Part shown: in pieces, positions 46,392 to 56,784 of the stretch
Layout: each line of letters opens with the position of its first letter
Numbering within the stretch: position 1 is the first letter of the stretch
Origin: Tenacibaculum sp. M341
GTDB taxonomy: Bacteria > Bacteroidota > Bacteroidia > Flavobacteriales > Flavobacteriaceae
DNA: 64,000 nucleotides
Direction of reading: 5' to 3'
NCBI RefSeq assembly: GCF_004337695.1
Contig: NZ_SJXJ01000011.1
Location: forward strand, 114,886-178,885
Position numbers and translations under genes: made by a program
The notes under the pieces: generated by a model
Databases searched by the model: none
What the model was told of the DNA's origin: nothing
The model's input: only the letters and a program-made list of their open reading frames with translations

Positions 46392-48089
46392 ATGAAAAAA
46401 ATAAAAATAGTTTTCGTTCTAATGTTAATGCTTGTTAATTATAGCTGTGAAGAAACATTAGAAATTGAATCGAGAAATACGTTTACAGAAGATTTTATAT
46501 ACAGTGATCCTGATCAATTAGAAAGTTTAGTTTTCACTTCTTACAATAGTACTGAAGGTTGGGGATTGAATAAATTTATGTGGTGGTCTAGAAGATTTAA
46601 TATTGAAGGTGCTTCTTTTGAAGCAAAATTTAACTTCAACGATTTAGATCAATATAGGTTACGTGCTGGATGGAACCCAAATAATGTTGGAGTTTTTAGA
46701 GATCAGTGGAGAAAATACTATAGCTACATTAGAGATATTTTAGTGTTTCTTGACAAAGTAGATGATAGTGAAGCCATGAAAATTAATCCTGAAAAAGTAA
46801 ATCTACTTAAAGCTGAAATGAAGTTTTTATTGGCTAATACTTACAGTAAATTAATCAAATATTACGGAGGTGTTCCTTTAATTAAAAATGCTTTAAGTTT
46901 AAAAGATGATTTTAATATTTCAAGAAGTAGTTACCAAGATTGCGTTGATTTTATTGTCCAAAATTTAGATGAAGCAGCTGCTGTTTTACCTTTAACAAGA
47001 CCAGATAATGAATTTGGTAGAGCAACTAAATTGGCTGCTTTAGCGGTAAAATCAAGAACATTATTATATGCAGCTAGTGATTTGCACGATCCTGCTACCC
47101 TACCAAACGGTCCTTTGTATGATTACATAGCTGATGACAAATGGCTAAAAGCTGCTGAAGCTGCAAAAGCTGTTATTGATGAAGTTGGTGCAAGAGATTT
47201 AATTCCTGTAACTGACGCTGAATCTTATGGTGATTTATTTTTATCAGCTAACAGAGATATAATTTTTGCAAGACCTTATGGTGACATTCTATTTGATTAT
47301 GGTACAGATGTAAACTCATTATGGAATCAAACACAAGCTCCAAGTGGTTATGGTGGTTGGGCTTTAAGTTCTCCAACTCACAATTTTGCTTTGTTATATA
47401 ATATGAACGATGGAACTTCAACATCTGAAGCTTTATATAATCCGGCACAACCAAATGAAAATAGAGAAATGAGATATTATGCTACTTTAAATTATAACGG
47501 TGCTGAGTTTAGAAACAGAGAAGTAGAATATTTTCTTTCTAGAGATACAGATGTTCATCCTGATGGTTTAGATTCTCCTAATGGTTTAGGAAATGTATTA
47601 CATTCTTCAAAAACAGGATATAATATTAGAAAATTCCAAGACGAGTCTAAAGGCTTAACAGAAACTTCTCCTGGTAGACCTTTCATTTTATATCGATTAG
47701 CAGAAATTTATTTAAACTATGCCGAAGCTAATTTTGAATTAGGCGAAGAAGACATTGCAAGAGAATATGTCAATAAAGTTTCTACAAGAGCATTACAACC
47801 TGCTATTACGGCTACTGGTTCTGATCTTTTAGAAGCTATTAAAAGAGAAAGACGTATTGAATTATGCTTTGAAGGACATAATTTCTTTGATGAAAGAAGA
47901 TGGATGAATACTGCTAACTTAGGTTTTGATGTTAAAGGTTTAAAATGGTTTAAAGAAACTGATGGTAGCCTTACTAATGAAGAAATAACCGTAGTAACTA
48001 GACCTTGGTTTGATAGACAATATTACCTTCCAATTCCTCAATCAGAAATAAATAAAACCGATTCGTTAATTCAAAACGACGGTTACTAA
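46392..48089 (+). CDS. susD: SusD/RagB-family nutrient-binding outer membrane lipoprotein
   Basis: 565 residues. The lipobox ends VNYSC with Cys19. TPR-like helices of the SusD fold are visible in the N-terminal half (VNLLKAEMKFLLANTYSKLIKYYGGVPL), and the conserved C-terminal ERRIELCFEGHNFFDERRW and YYLPIPQSEI motifs are present. It is the surface lid of the SusC transporter and binds the oligosaccharide. It is followed by a terminator-like hairpin at 48131-48160. Confidence 0.96.
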   Translation: MKKIKIVFVLMLMLVNYSCEETLEIESRNTFTEDFIYSDPDQLESLVFTSYNSTEGWGLNKFMWWSRRFNIEGASFEAKFNFNDLDQYRLRAGWNPNNVGVFRDQWRKYYSYIRDILVFLDKVDDSEAMKINPEKVNLLKAEMKFLLANTYSKLIKYYGGVPLIKNALSLKDDFNISRSSYQDCVDFIVQNLDEAAAVLPLTRPDNEFGRATKLAALAVKSRTLLYAASDLHDPATLPNGPLYDYIADDKWLKAAEAAKAVIDEVGARDLIPVTDAESYGDLFLSANRDIIFARPYGDILFDYGTDVNSLWNQTQAPSGYGGWALSSPTHNFALLYNMNDGTSTSEALYNPAQPNENREMRYYATLNYNGAEFRNREVEYFLSRDTDVHPDGLDSPNGLGNVLHSSKTGYNIRKFQDESKGLTETSPGRPFILYRLAEIYLNYAEANFELGEEDIAREYVNKVSTRALQPAITATGSDLLEAIKRERRIELCFEGHNFFDERRWMNTANLGFDVKGLKWFKETDGSLTNEEITVVTRPWFDRQYYLPIPQSEINKTDSLIQNDGY

Positions 48090-48130
48090 ATTACAAAATG
48101 TGTTTATTATTTGAATTAATATTTCAAAAC

Positions 48131-48160
48131 AAAGAATACCGGGCTATCTCGGTATTCTTT
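48131..48160 (+). terminator. terminator after susD
   Basis: A perfect stem AAAGAATACCG / CGGTATTCTTT (48131-48141 with 48150-48160) with an 8-base loop ends in a short T-run. It separates susCD from the sulfatase gene at 48191 and may lower downstream expression without fully ending it. Confidence 0.8.
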
Positions 48161-48190
48161 ATTTAAATAACTTACTTTTACTAGTATCTT

Positions 48191-49864
48191 ATGAAAAAAA
48201 TCATCCAATTTTCTATATCTAATTTTCTTTTGTTCCTATTACTAATTAGTTGTAAAACCAAAGAAGAATCAACACCTAAAGAAATTAATAACACGAAACC
48301 GAATATTGTTTTTATTGCAGTAGACGATCTTAGACCTGAATTAGGTTGTTATGATTCTGAAATTGCTATTACTCCTAATATTGATAAATTAGCTTCTAAC
48401 GGAATAACCTTTAATAAAGCCTACTGTCAAGAAGCTATTTGCAGTCCATCGAGAGCTAGTTTAATGACAGGAGCTAGACCAGAAACAATTAATGTGATTG
48501 AAAATTTCACTTACTTTAGAGAGGCTAATCCTGATATTATTACACTACCTCAGCATTTTAAAAACAACGGTTATGAAACGGTTCATACAGGAAAAATATT
48601 TCACAAACCAGCTTTTGCTGACTTAGATATTTCTTGGAGTAGAAAACCTGCACATGATAAAATGACTATTAAAAAAGAAAGGACTCCTGGAGGATTTGCT
48701 TTGCCTGAAAATCAAGAAATATTCAAGCAAAATAGAGCTGATGTTATTGCTAAATATGGTAAAAATGCACCAAGAAATGGTTTAGGTAAAGGACCTGCTT
48801 ACGAAAATGCAGATGTTCCTGATACCTTTTATGAAGATGGTTATAATGCTGAATTGGCTATTGCTACTTTAAAAGATTTAAAAGAGAAGAATCCAGATAA
48901 ACCTTTTTTCTTGGGAATGGGAATGAAAAAACCTCATTTAGATTGGTTAGCTCCTAAAAAATACTGGGATTTATACGATCCTGCTAAAATTAAATTAACT
49001 TCTCAAAAAGATGCTCCTGTAAATGGCGCAACTATGGGCTTACATCCTTCTTTTGAATTAAGAGCTCGATTTGGAATTCCTAAAAAAGGTCCTATTCAAA
49101 AAGATTTGGCTAAGAAATTAAAACATGCTTATCTAGCTTCTGTAAGTTATATTGATACCCAAATAGGAAAACTTATCAACGCTATTGATGAACAAGGATT
49201 ACGAGATAATACAATTATTATTCTATGGAGTGATCATGGTTGGCATTTAGGTGAAATGGGTATTTGGGGAAAAGCAACCAATTATGAAATTTCTACTCGA
49301 GTTCCTTTAATAATTGCTAGTCCAAATATGACAAAAGAAATTAAAGGAAAAAGGTCTGAAGCTTTAGTAGAACTGGTAGACATGTACCCTACTCTAGCAG
49401 ATTTAGCTAATTTACCATTGCCTAAACATTTAGAAGGACAAAGTTTTAAGCCATTATTAGACAATCCGAATAAAGAATGGAAAAGAGCAGCTTTTTCTCA
49501 GTTTCCTTCTCCTGCCTTACGTGAATGGGCTGCTAATCCACTTTCTAAAGGGATGAGAGAAACGTACTTTGGTCCATTAATAAATGAAGTTGAGCAAAAA
49601 ATTAAAAATCAGCAAAAAGACAAATGGAATAGAGAATTATTTGAAAATTATTTAATGGGATATGCCATGAGAACACAAGAACATCGATTAATTGTATGGA
49701 AAGATTATAGAACTCCTGAAGCAGCACCAATTTTTATCGAACTATATGATCATCAAAATGATCCTAATGAAACTGTTAATATTGCTGATAAGAATCCTGA
49801 ATTAACCAAAAAACTACTTCAACAATTTAATAAAGGATGGAAAGGTAATTTAGCCTTAAAATAA
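48191..49864 (+). CDS. S1-family sulfatase, iduronate-2-sulfatase-like, lipoprotein
   Basis: 557 residues. Lipobox LLISC with Cys21. The formylglycine site is Cys84 in EAICSPSRASLMTGARP, the C-S-P-S-R form seen in iduronate-2-sulfatase-like enzymes; FIAVDDLRPELGCY and WSDHGWHLGEMG complete the metal site. S1_7-type members of this group occur in carrageenan loci and act on iota-type oligosaccharides. The subfamily is inferred from overall resemblance. It directly follows susCD with a hairpin in between. Confidence 0.93.
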   Translation: MKKIIQFSISNFLLFLLLISCKTKEESTPKEINNTKPNIVFIAVDDLRPELGCYDSEIAITPNIDKLASNGITFNKAYCQEAICSPSRASLMTGARPETINVIENFTYFREANPDIITLPQHFKNNGYETVHTGKIFHKPAFADLDISWSRKPAHDKMTIKKERTPGGFALPENQEIFKQNRADVIAKYGKNAPRNGLGKGPAYENADVPDTFYEDGYNAELAIATLKDLKEKNPDKPFFLGMGMKKPHLDWLAPKKYWDLYDPAKIKLTSQKDAPVNGATMGLHPSFELRARFGIPKKGPIQKDLAKKLKHAYLASVSYIDTQIGKLINAIDEQGLRDNTIIILWSDHGWHLGEMGIWGKATNYEISTRVPLIIASPNMTKEIKGKRSEALVELVDMYPTLADLANLPLPKHLEGQSFKPLLDNPNKEWKRAAFSQFPSPALREWAANPLSKGMRETYFGPLINEVEQKIKNQQKDKWNRELFENYLMGYAMRTQEHRLIVWKDYRTPEAAPIFIELYDHQNDPNETVNIADKNPELTKKLLQQFNKGWKGNLALK

Positions 49865-49886
49865 CATCTTACTTTTATAAATATCA

Positions 49887-49917
49887 AACCCCGTTTAATA
49901 AAACATTAATCGGGGTT
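49887..49917. terminator. hairpin between convergent genes
   Basis: AACCCCG (49887-49893) and CGGGGTT (49911-49917) pair around an AT-rich 17-base loop between the sulfatase and dehydrogenase genes. There is no strong T-run, so efficiency is uncertain. Confidence 0.5.
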
Positions 49918-49969
49918 CGAAGTCACCAAATTTACTTACTCAAAACATTGATTGAGCCCTTAAAAATTT

Positions 49970-51427
49970 TTAATATATGGCTGTAGAAACACGTTTTTTC
50001 ACTAAATAATCATCTAAAGCTAAGTGCGAACAATCATAACCTATTCCGCTTTCTTTAAAACCTCCATGAGGTAAATAAATAGCATACTTTACACCATTAA
50101 TTTGAATTTCTCCAAATTCTAGTTCTTCTGTAAATTTTGCTATTCTTTGATGATTATTTGTAAAAATATAAGATGCTAAACCATATTCTGTATCGTTAGC
50201 CAAAGACAACACCTCTTCATCTGTTTCAAAACTCATAATTCCAGCTACAGGACCAAAAATTTCTTCTTTAAAAACTTTCATCTCCGTTGTAACTCCGGAT
50301 AACACTGTAGGTTGTAACCAATTCCCTCCTTCAGGTAACTCTGATGGAATTTCACCTCCATACTCTAATGTTGCTCCCTTTTGTACAGCATCCTCAATAA
50401 GTTCAAACATTCTATCTCTTCCTTTTCTACTTGCTAAAGGTCCCATAAATACATCCGAGTTGTCTTTAGTTCCTAAACCAACCTTTAATTCTGATGCTTT
50501 TTGTGCATAAGCTTTTACAAATTTTTCGTAGATAGATGTGTGTACAAAGATTCTATTTGCTGCAACACAAACCTGACCGCTATTACCAAAACGTAAGGCT
50601 ATTGCTAAATCTAAAGCTTTATCAAAATCAGCGTCATCAAAAACAATAAACGGAGCATTTCCACCTAACTCTAACCCAAATCTTTTAATAGATGTAGTAC
50701 TTTCAGCAATAATTTTCTTTGCGGTTTCCGTTGATCCAATCATAGTAATTACCGCAGGAATTTTACTTGAAGTCATCGTTTTTGCGACAATCTCACTTGG
50801 TCCTTCAATGATATTTACTACTCCAGGAGGAAAATTAATTTCATCTAAAATCTCTCCAATTAAATACGCTGATAATGGTGAAATTTCTGAAGGTTTAATA
50901 ATTAAAGAACAACCAGAAGCTAGAACTGGTCCTATTTTATATCCAATATTTAAAATTGGGAAATTCCAAGCTAAATAAGCAACAACAACACCTGCTGGTT
51001 TAGAAATCATCTTATGAGTATGCGTATTCTCATAATCAGGAATTTGTTCTTCACGCATATTTTGCATTGCCGCTGGGTACCACTCTAAAGCTTCTACTAA
51101 CCGATCGATATCCTCTGCTCCACCTCCGTAGGTTTTACCCATTTCATAAACCATTGCTGTGCGTAATTCTTCTTGCTTATCTAAAACAGCAGTTCTTAAT
51201 TTCTGCATCCAAGCAGTTCGCTCTTCTAAAGATAAAGATGACCAGTATTTAAAACCTTTTTCTGCAGCTAATAATACTTTTTCAGCGTCTTCTTTACCTG
51301 CCTTAGCTATTTCTGCAATTACCTCTCCTGTAGCAGGACAAATAACATTGCTACGCTCTCCACTAATGGCATCAACTAGTTCGCCATCAATGTACATTTT
51401 TTTATATCCGTAATTTTTAATTTTCAT
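49970..51427 (-). CDS. NAD(P)-dependent aldehyde dehydrogenase, candidate 3,6-anhydro-D-galactose dehydrogenase
   Basis: 485 residues, standard ALDH length. Catalytic Cys287 in NSGQVCVAANR, general base Glu253 in GLELGGNAPF and the Asn in YLAWNFP are intact; the general type is succinate-semialdehyde/lactaldehyde dehydrogenase-like. It is 11 bases downstream of the cycloisomerase gene. That pairing matches the two first steps of anhydrogalactose catabolism: oxidation to 3,6-anhydrogalactonate, then ring opening. With the D-specific DgoK/DgoA genes in the locus, the D-sugar (DauA role) is more likely than the L-sugar of agar. No signal peptide. Confidence 0.9.
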   Translation of the reverse strand: MKIKNYGYKKMYIDGELVDAISGERSNVICPATGEVIAEIAKAGKEDAEKVLLAAEKGFKYWSSLSLEERTAWMQKLRTAVLDKQEELRTAMVYEMGKTYGGGAEDIDRLVEALEWYPAAMQNMREEQIPDYENTHTHKMISKPAGVVVAYLAWNFPILNIGYKIGPVLASGCSLIIKPSEISPLSAYLIGEILDEINFPPGVVNIIEGPSEIVAKTMTSSKIPAVITMIGSTETAKKIIAESTTSIKRFGLELGGNAPFIVFDDADFDKALDLAIALRFGNSGQVCVAANRIFVHTSIYEKFVKAYAQKASELKVGLGTKDNSDVFMGPLASRKGRDRMFELIEDAVQKGATLEYGGEIPSELPEGGNWLQPTVLSGVTTEMKVFKEEIFGPVAGIMSFETDEEVLSLANDTEYGLASYIFTNNHQRIAKFTEELEFGEIQINGVKYAIYLPHGGFKESGIGYDCSHLALDDYLVKKRVSTAIY

Positions 51428-51438
51428 TTTTATTAATA

Positions 51439-52590
51439 TTAAAGGACATTTATTTCAGCATCTGAAAGTGCATATTCCATTAAAACATCTTCATCTACTT
51501 CTATTCCTAAACCAGGTCTTTTAGGTACTTCTATCATTCCGTCTACCATTTGAATTTTAGGATACGTTAAACGTTCTCTTAATCCGTTTTCCGTTTGATC
51601 ATATTCAATTAAGAAATCTGGAGTTTTCATACGTCCAGGAATGAGCTCTAAATTAGCAATAAAATGTAAAGCAACATGAATTCCAATAGCTGTTCCCCAA
51701 GTATGAGGCACAACATCTACTCCATAAGTACTTGCAAGAGCCGAAATTCGCTTGGCTTCTGTTAATCCTCCTGCAGCACAAATATCTGGTTGCACAATAT
51801 CTACAGAGTTATTCTGAAATAATTGATGAAATCCATAACGTAAATATTCGCACTCTCCACCTGATATTGGTATTGACGTTTTTTCTCTTAACTCTTTATA
51901 TTGTTTATAAAACTCTGGTGAAATAGGTTCTTCAAACCAAGAAATATTAAACGGTTCTATTTTATTAGCTAAAATAGTAGCTTCTCTTAAACTATAAGCA
52001 TGGTTAGAGTCTACCATCAATTGAATATCATCTCCTATAATTTCTCTAACCTTTTTTACATTTTTATAATCCTCTTCAATTCCTAAACCTACTTTCATTT
52101 TAATAGCTTTGAACCCTTGCTTTACATACGATTCTGCTTCTTCTTTAAAATGTTTCGCTGGATTATCAGGATCCATAAAATACAAACCCGTTGCATATGG
52201 TTTTATTTTATCTCTAAAAGCACCTCCTAACAATGTGGAAACTGGTAAGTTCAATATTTTACCTTTTAAATCCCACAATGCAATATCTATTGCACTTATA
52301 GATGCCACTAAAACACCTCGTCTTGCATAATCTAAAGTTTTACGATAAAGGTGATTCCATATCACTTCATTTTCTAATGGATTTTTTCCAATCAAATGAC
52401 TTTTTAAGAAGTCTACTCCTGCTTTAAGAATAGGTGCTGGTCCGTAACCTTCTCCCCAACCGTATTGACCGTTGGATGCTGTTATTTTTACAACACAAAT
52501 ACATCTCTCGGCATATTCCCATTGAGAGAAAAAAAAGCTATTTGACAATTTATCTTTAAGTATAAAAGTTTCAATTTTTTCAATTGTCAT
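51439..52590 (-). CDS. enolase-superfamily (mandelate racemase group) enzyme, candidate 3,6-anhydrogalactonate cycloisomerase
   Basis: 383 residues. The KAIKMKVG motif (catalytic Lys164/Lys166), metal ligands Asp194 (MVDSNHAY), Glu220 (WFEEP) and Glu246 (SGGE), and His296 (VPHTWG) define the mandelate-racemase subgroup. In anhydrogalactose pathways such an enzyme opens the ether ring of 3,6-anhydrogalactonate to give 2-keto-3-deoxygalactonate. Adjacent to the matching dehydrogenase gene and in a locus with KDGal kinase, this role is strongly favoured. A generic sugar-acid dehydratase is the alternative. Confidence 0.9.
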   Translation of the reverse strand: MTIEKIETFILKDKLSNSFFFSQWEYAERCICVVKITASNGQYGWGEGYGPAPILKAGVDFLKSHLIGKNPLENEVIWNHLYRKTLDYARRGVLVASISAIDIALWDLKGKILNLPVSTLLGGAFRDKIKPYATGLYFMDPDNPAKHFKEEAESYVKQGFKAIKMKVGLGIEEDYKNVKKVREIIGDDIQLMVDSNHAYSLREATILANKIEPFNISWFEEPISPEFYKQYKELREKTSIPISGGECEYLRYGFHQLFQNNSVDIVQPDICAAGGLTEAKRISALASTYGVDVVPHTWGTAIGIHVALHFIANLELIPGRMKTPDFLIEYDQTENGLRERLTYPKIQMVDGMIEVPKRPGLGIEVDEDVLMEYALSDAEINVL

Positions 52591-52697
52591 ATTTTAATAA
52601 ATTAAGTGATGGTTAACAAAACTACGCATTCACCCCACTCTTTATCAGCTCATATTTATCTCAAACTGGTTAAATATTACCCTTTAATTTTATAATA

Positions 52698-54107
52698 CTA
52701 TTGCTTTATTATTTTAAATGTTTTATGGTTATATTTTAATAAGTATAAACCTTTTTGTAACGATTTACCTAACTGAATATCTTCACCTTCTTTTACTTTT
52801 TTACGAGTTAAAAGTTTTCCATTGATTGAAAATATTTCAATTATGCCATTGGCTTTTAAATGTTCTATATGTAACTCATCTTCAAAAGGATTTGGAAATA
52901 TCTTTACCTCATTTTTAATAAAACTATCTGTACTTAATGTATTATTTGTAAGAACCACAGGGTAAAAGGTCCCTCCTCTAGGTGGGGTTGCAGATAACTC
53001 TCTTGGATGACTGTATTGATCAAAAACAAAAACCTTTGTATCGCTACTAAATCTTTCTGAATTATTTTTTCCGCTTACTTCATTGTTAAAAATTAAGTTA
53101 TTCTCTCCTGGTGGTTTATGTCCGTATTGGCTACCTCCGCTTGCAAAAGCTCCCCAAGACCTCCATTGTTCACTTTTAACTTTATTGTTTTCTATCAAGT
53201 TAAAACCATCATCACCATTATGAAAATTAATATCCACTTCAAAGTCGCATCCATAAACAACATTATATTTTGCACCAACTTGAATAGAAAAATGTCTAAT
53301 TCTTCTAACTCTTTCGTTTACTATTAAATTATAATCTCCATTAATTGCATAGTACGCAGAACCTCCTCCGCCTTTATTATAAGCTGCATCTACAAAATTA
53401 TTACGAAAAGTATTGTGCTTGCCATTAACATTAATAGGATTACTTCCTGAATTTTTTAGTGTACAACTATCCACCCAACAGTTTTTGCTTTTCTTTTCTA
53501 TCATTACAAAACTTACATACATGTTTTTCAATCCTTCAGGATCATTACTAAAACATCTACTTCCACACCATCTATTTCTATCTACATTTCTATCATCATA
53601 AATAGTCACTGGTTTTTCTGGAATATATTCCATTGTTAAGTTCTCTATACCTACATGTTCAACATCATCTAACAAAAAAGCTCCTTTATGTTCAAAACGT
53701 TGTCTTTCATAACGAATCGTAACGTCCAACTTTACGTTGTCTCTACTTTCTCCTCTTAATATGATGTTAGATTTTAATCGAATGGTTTTATCAATATCAT
53801 AAGTTCCGTTTTTTAATAAAATAACACTCAATTCTCCATTGGTGTTAAGATTATCTATAGCAGCTTGTAAACCATCTGAATTTGTTGGATTGATTTCTTT
53901 TTTAACAGCTAAAGAGTTACTAAAAGGAACTCCTCCTTCTACACCTGACTTTTGCCATTCACTCATAAATGGATAATCAGGATCGTTCTTCGAATTATCG
54001 AAAGTAACACCAGGATCACCAATACTCAATTGAGCATTTAAAAAACTAATATTCAATATCAACAACAAAAAAATTACTTGATATTTGATTGATTTTTGAG
54101 TTTTCAT
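52698..54107 (-). CDS. secreted right-handed beta-helix protein A with T9SS sorting domain, unknown specificity
   Basis: 469 residues. Signal peptide (about 1-25, ending NAQ), then LSIGDPGVTFD, a parallel beta-helix region (repeated short N-rich turns such as NPINVNGKHNTFRNN and GFNLIENNKV), and a C-terminal T9SS type A domain starting KIFPNPFEDEL. It is paralogous to the protein at 56785-58539; shared blocks include NGKHNTFR/NAKHNTFR, RHFSIQ/RHFSLQ, YNVVY and FHNGDDGFNLIENNK/FHAGDNGNNLIEKNK. The histidine and aspartates of the last block are candidate active-site residues. A carrageenan hydrolase, lyase or binding protein is likely from context. The leader has ACCCTAAT just before the ATG. 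Confidence 0.85.
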   Translation of the reverse strand: MKTQKSIKYQVIFLLLILNISFLNAQLSIGDPGVTFDNSKNDPDYPFMSEWQKSGVEGGVPFSNSLAVKKEINPTNSDGLQAAIDNLNTNGELSVILLKNGTYDIDKTIRLKSNIILRGESRDNVKLDVTIRYERQRFEHKGAFLLDDVEHVGIENLTMEYIPEKPVTIYDDRNVDRNRWCGSRCFSNDPEGLKNMYVSFVMIEKKSKNCWVDSCTLKNSGSNPINVNGKHNTFRNNFVDAAYNKGGGGSAYYAINGDYNLIVNERVRRIRHFSIQVGAKYNVVYGCDFEVDINFHNGDDGFNLIENNKVKSEQWRSWGAFASGGSQYGHKPPGENNLIFNNEVSGKNNSERFSSDTKVFVFDQYSHPRELSATPPRGGTFYPVVLTNNTLSTDSFIKNEVKIFPNPFEDELHIEHLKANGIIEIFSINGKLLTRKKVKEGEDIQLGKSLQKGLYLLKYNHKTFKIIKQ

Positions 54108-54278
54108 GATTAGGGTATTTTATTGCTACCTTAAATAGCATCTGTTGAATAATGTTTATTATTTTTTCATGACACATTTAGAAAAAGTTTTACTATATTC
54201 TGAATATATAAACCAGTTCTTTTTTCTAAAAACTTAAATACCCCTTGAATTAACTTATACTAAATGTATCCATATTTA

Positions 54279-56492
54279 TTAACTTTTTATTATTTTGAAA
54301 GTCTTAGTTTTATTTACCGTTAAAAAATATAATCCTGTAGGTAATGTTGAAATATCTATTTTTAAAGATCTACCTTTTAAAAGTTCTACTCCTTTTAAAT
54401 TAGTTAATTTCCAAGAAATTTTTTCTCCATAATTATCTAAAATTCTAATTACGTTTTTAGAAGGGTTAGGGTAAATAATAATTGATTCTTTTTTTACATC
54501 TAAAGAATTAGTAGACAATGTTGACGTATCTGATATTAATTCAAAAGAAATGTTTTCAGGATTTATATTTGATCCTACATCTGGAAAATTTGATCCATAT
54601 TCAATAGCTCCTACATCTGGAGAATCTCCAGTATAACTATCTGTAATTCCAGAAATTTCTGTACCACTATCTATAGCTACAGAGTTCATTTTTAGTCTAA
54701 AGTCCCCTTTATTAGCATCTACAAATAATGTATTTCCGTTTCCTGTTATGCTTCTTAGGTTAGTTTTAAATGATAATTTAGCAAACAAAGAATTTACATT
54801 AGGATCATTATCATGGGTTTCTCCATCGTTTGCTTTTCCATCTATAATATTATTCCAAAAACGAACATTTTCTACATCCCCTCTATTATCTCTATTCCAA
54901 ACTCTTAATCCCCAATCTACATTCCAAACAGTGTTATTATAATAATAACAATCTTTGATGGTAGCCATTCTTGGACCTAAATAAACAAAAGTACCGTCAG
55001 GAACCACATCTGTTTTAAAGTTATAAATAAGATTATGGTGTACAGTATAATTAAAGCATCCTTCAAGATAAAGAGCTAATACAAACTCTTTATTTCCATC
55101 TGTTAAAGTATTACAATCATGTATTTTATTATAAGCAATTTCAGATCCTTTTAAATCCAAAGGAATCCCCCATTTACCACCATTAGTACTCTGAATTGAA
55201 CCAGCATCTTGTCCCATTTTCATACAATCATATAAATCATTGTAAGTAATCTCTATTTTATTATTAGTTCTTATATGAAATCTACCAGACGAACTTAAAG
55301 TGCTTTTTGTAACTACAGTACCATCTCCAAAGTTTTGGATTGATGATGTAAATTGTGCTATCCATCCAATGTTATCGATAAAACAATTTTCTATTTTATT
55401 TTTTCTTCCACCATCAATAAAAACTCCATGTCCCCAACTATGTGCTATATACATGTTTTTAAAAAGATTCTCATCTCCATCAATAAAAATACCTCCTTGC
55501 TCAGTTTTAGATACTGCATACCCTTTTCTGGTAAAGAAAGGCCATAAATATTGTACAGATCCGTTAACTATTTCGCAATTATTAGTATTCTTCATTTCAA
55601 TTGAAGCTGCGTGAATATTGATTCCATCAAGTTTTATGTTCGATCTATTATTTAAAACAAAAGCTAGTTTTCTATTTTTTGCTGATATTTCCATATCATT
55701 AGGATTTTCTCCTACGGGAGGCATAAAGTAAATTTTTCCATTTTTCTCAAACCATTCCCCTGGTTGATCTAATGCGTTTAAATGAAAAATAAACCCAAAA
55801 CCTTTGCCATTATCGGTAAACATTTTTGGGGAATTCGTTCCCCAATCATCAGAAATTGCAGTTACAGTTAATTCAGTTTCAGTTGAAGATTCAATTATTC
55901 CCATTGGATTAATCCATTTTTTACCTACAATACCTCTAAATATACCTCCTTTAAAATGATCTGAAGGGAAACCTGTTAAATTAGGAAACTTTACCCTTCG
56001 ACCATTTTTTCCACTTTTTACATTAAACACTTGACAAGCTTCATAACCAGTTTTTATGTCTTCAGGCATCATCATTTCATCAGTTTCATTGTTAGGCCAT
56101 CTTGCCATTTTTTGCCTTTTATTGTCTACGAATAACATACTAAACTGTGTCTCTGCACCAGTAAAGTTAGCTTCAAAAATATTAGATCCAATATCACTAA
56201 GAGACCAATTAGTTATAAGATCTGCACCTGAAACAATAACTTTTTCGTTATCGTAATTTGTAAAAGTTAAATTATTTTTTAAAACGATTACTTCCTCTCT
56301 GTAAACTCCTTCTCTTATAAAGCATACATCTCCTGAGGACATTATATCTGCTGCTTTCTGAATAGTTTTGAAGGGAGCATCGATTGTTCCTGTATTATTA
56401 TCATTTCCTTTATGAGAAACATAATAATTTGTAGCATAAAAATTGTGATTGTAAATGAAGAAAAATAAAAGGGTATAAACAATTTTGTTCAT
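54279..56492 (-). CDS. secreted right-handed beta-helix protein with DUF1565-like start and T9SS sorting domain
   Basis: 737 residues. Signal peptide, then YYVSHKGNDNNTGTIDAPF with KTIQKAADIM, the DUF1565-like cap of many beta-helix glycosidases and lyases, and VDNKRQKMARWPN, a motif of GH141/GH120-like proteins. The central part is a parallel beta-helix (NCEIVNGSVQYLW, IENCFIDNIGW, EIAYNKIHDCN). The C-terminal 75 residues are a T9SS domain (IIYPNPSKNVIRIL). Function is unproven: a glycoside hydrolase acting on carrageenan or a co-occurring algal glycan. Candidate operator and leader motifs lie at 56543-56550 and 56497-56503. Confidence 0.85.
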   Translation of the reverse strand: MNKIVYTLLFFFIYNHNFYATNYYVSHKGNDNNTGTIDAPFKTIQKAADIMSSGDVCFIREGVYREEVIVLKNNLTFTNYDNEKVIVSGADLITNWSLSDIGSNIFEANFTGAETQFSMLFVDNKRQKMARWPNNETDEMMMPEDIKTGYEACQVFNVKSGKNGRRVKFPNLTGFPSDHFKGGIFRGIVGKKWINPMGIIESSTETELTVTAISDDWGTNSPKMFTDNGKGFGFIFHLNALDQPGEWFEKNGKIYFMPPVGENPNDMEISAKNRKLAFVLNNRSNIKLDGINIHAASIEMKNTNNCEIVNGSVQYLWPFFTRKGYAVSKTEQGGIFIDGDENLFKNMYIAHSWGHGVFIDGGRKNKIENCFIDNIGWIAQFTSSIQNFGDGTVVTKSTLSSSGRFHIRTNNKIEITYNDLYDCMKMGQDAGSIQSTNGGKWGIPLDLKGSEIAYNKIHDCNTLTDGNKEFVLALYLEGCFNYTVHHNLIYNFKTDVVPDGTFVYLGPRMATIKDCYYYNNTVWNVDWGLRVWNRDNRGDVENVRFWNNIIDGKANDGETHDNDPNVNSLFAKLSFKTNLRSITGNGNTLFVDANKGDFRLKMNSVAIDSGTEISGITDSYTGDSPDVGAIEYGSNFPDVGSNINPENISFELISDTSTLSTNSLDVKKESIIIYPNPSKNVIRILDNYGEKISWKLTNLKGVELLKGRSLKIDISTLPTGLYFLTVNKTKTFKIIKS

Positions 56493-56784
56493 AATATTAG
56501 GGTTGATTATCTACAATAAAAAATTAAATAACTAGAAACTTCTATACGAAGAAATCAATATAATTAGAGACAAAACCATATCATTTTTGAATGATTATAA
56601 AATATATAAAAACTATTATATCAGTCATATAATAATTATATATGGTTCGAAAGAGTTTGGTAAAACTTTTGAAGGTTTTAAATTAGATTCTCATATAAAA
56701 CAACAATCTATATTAACCTAAATTAAATTTATAAATCAGTTCTTCTCTAATAGAAATTTTAAAATTAATTTAAACTATTATAGA

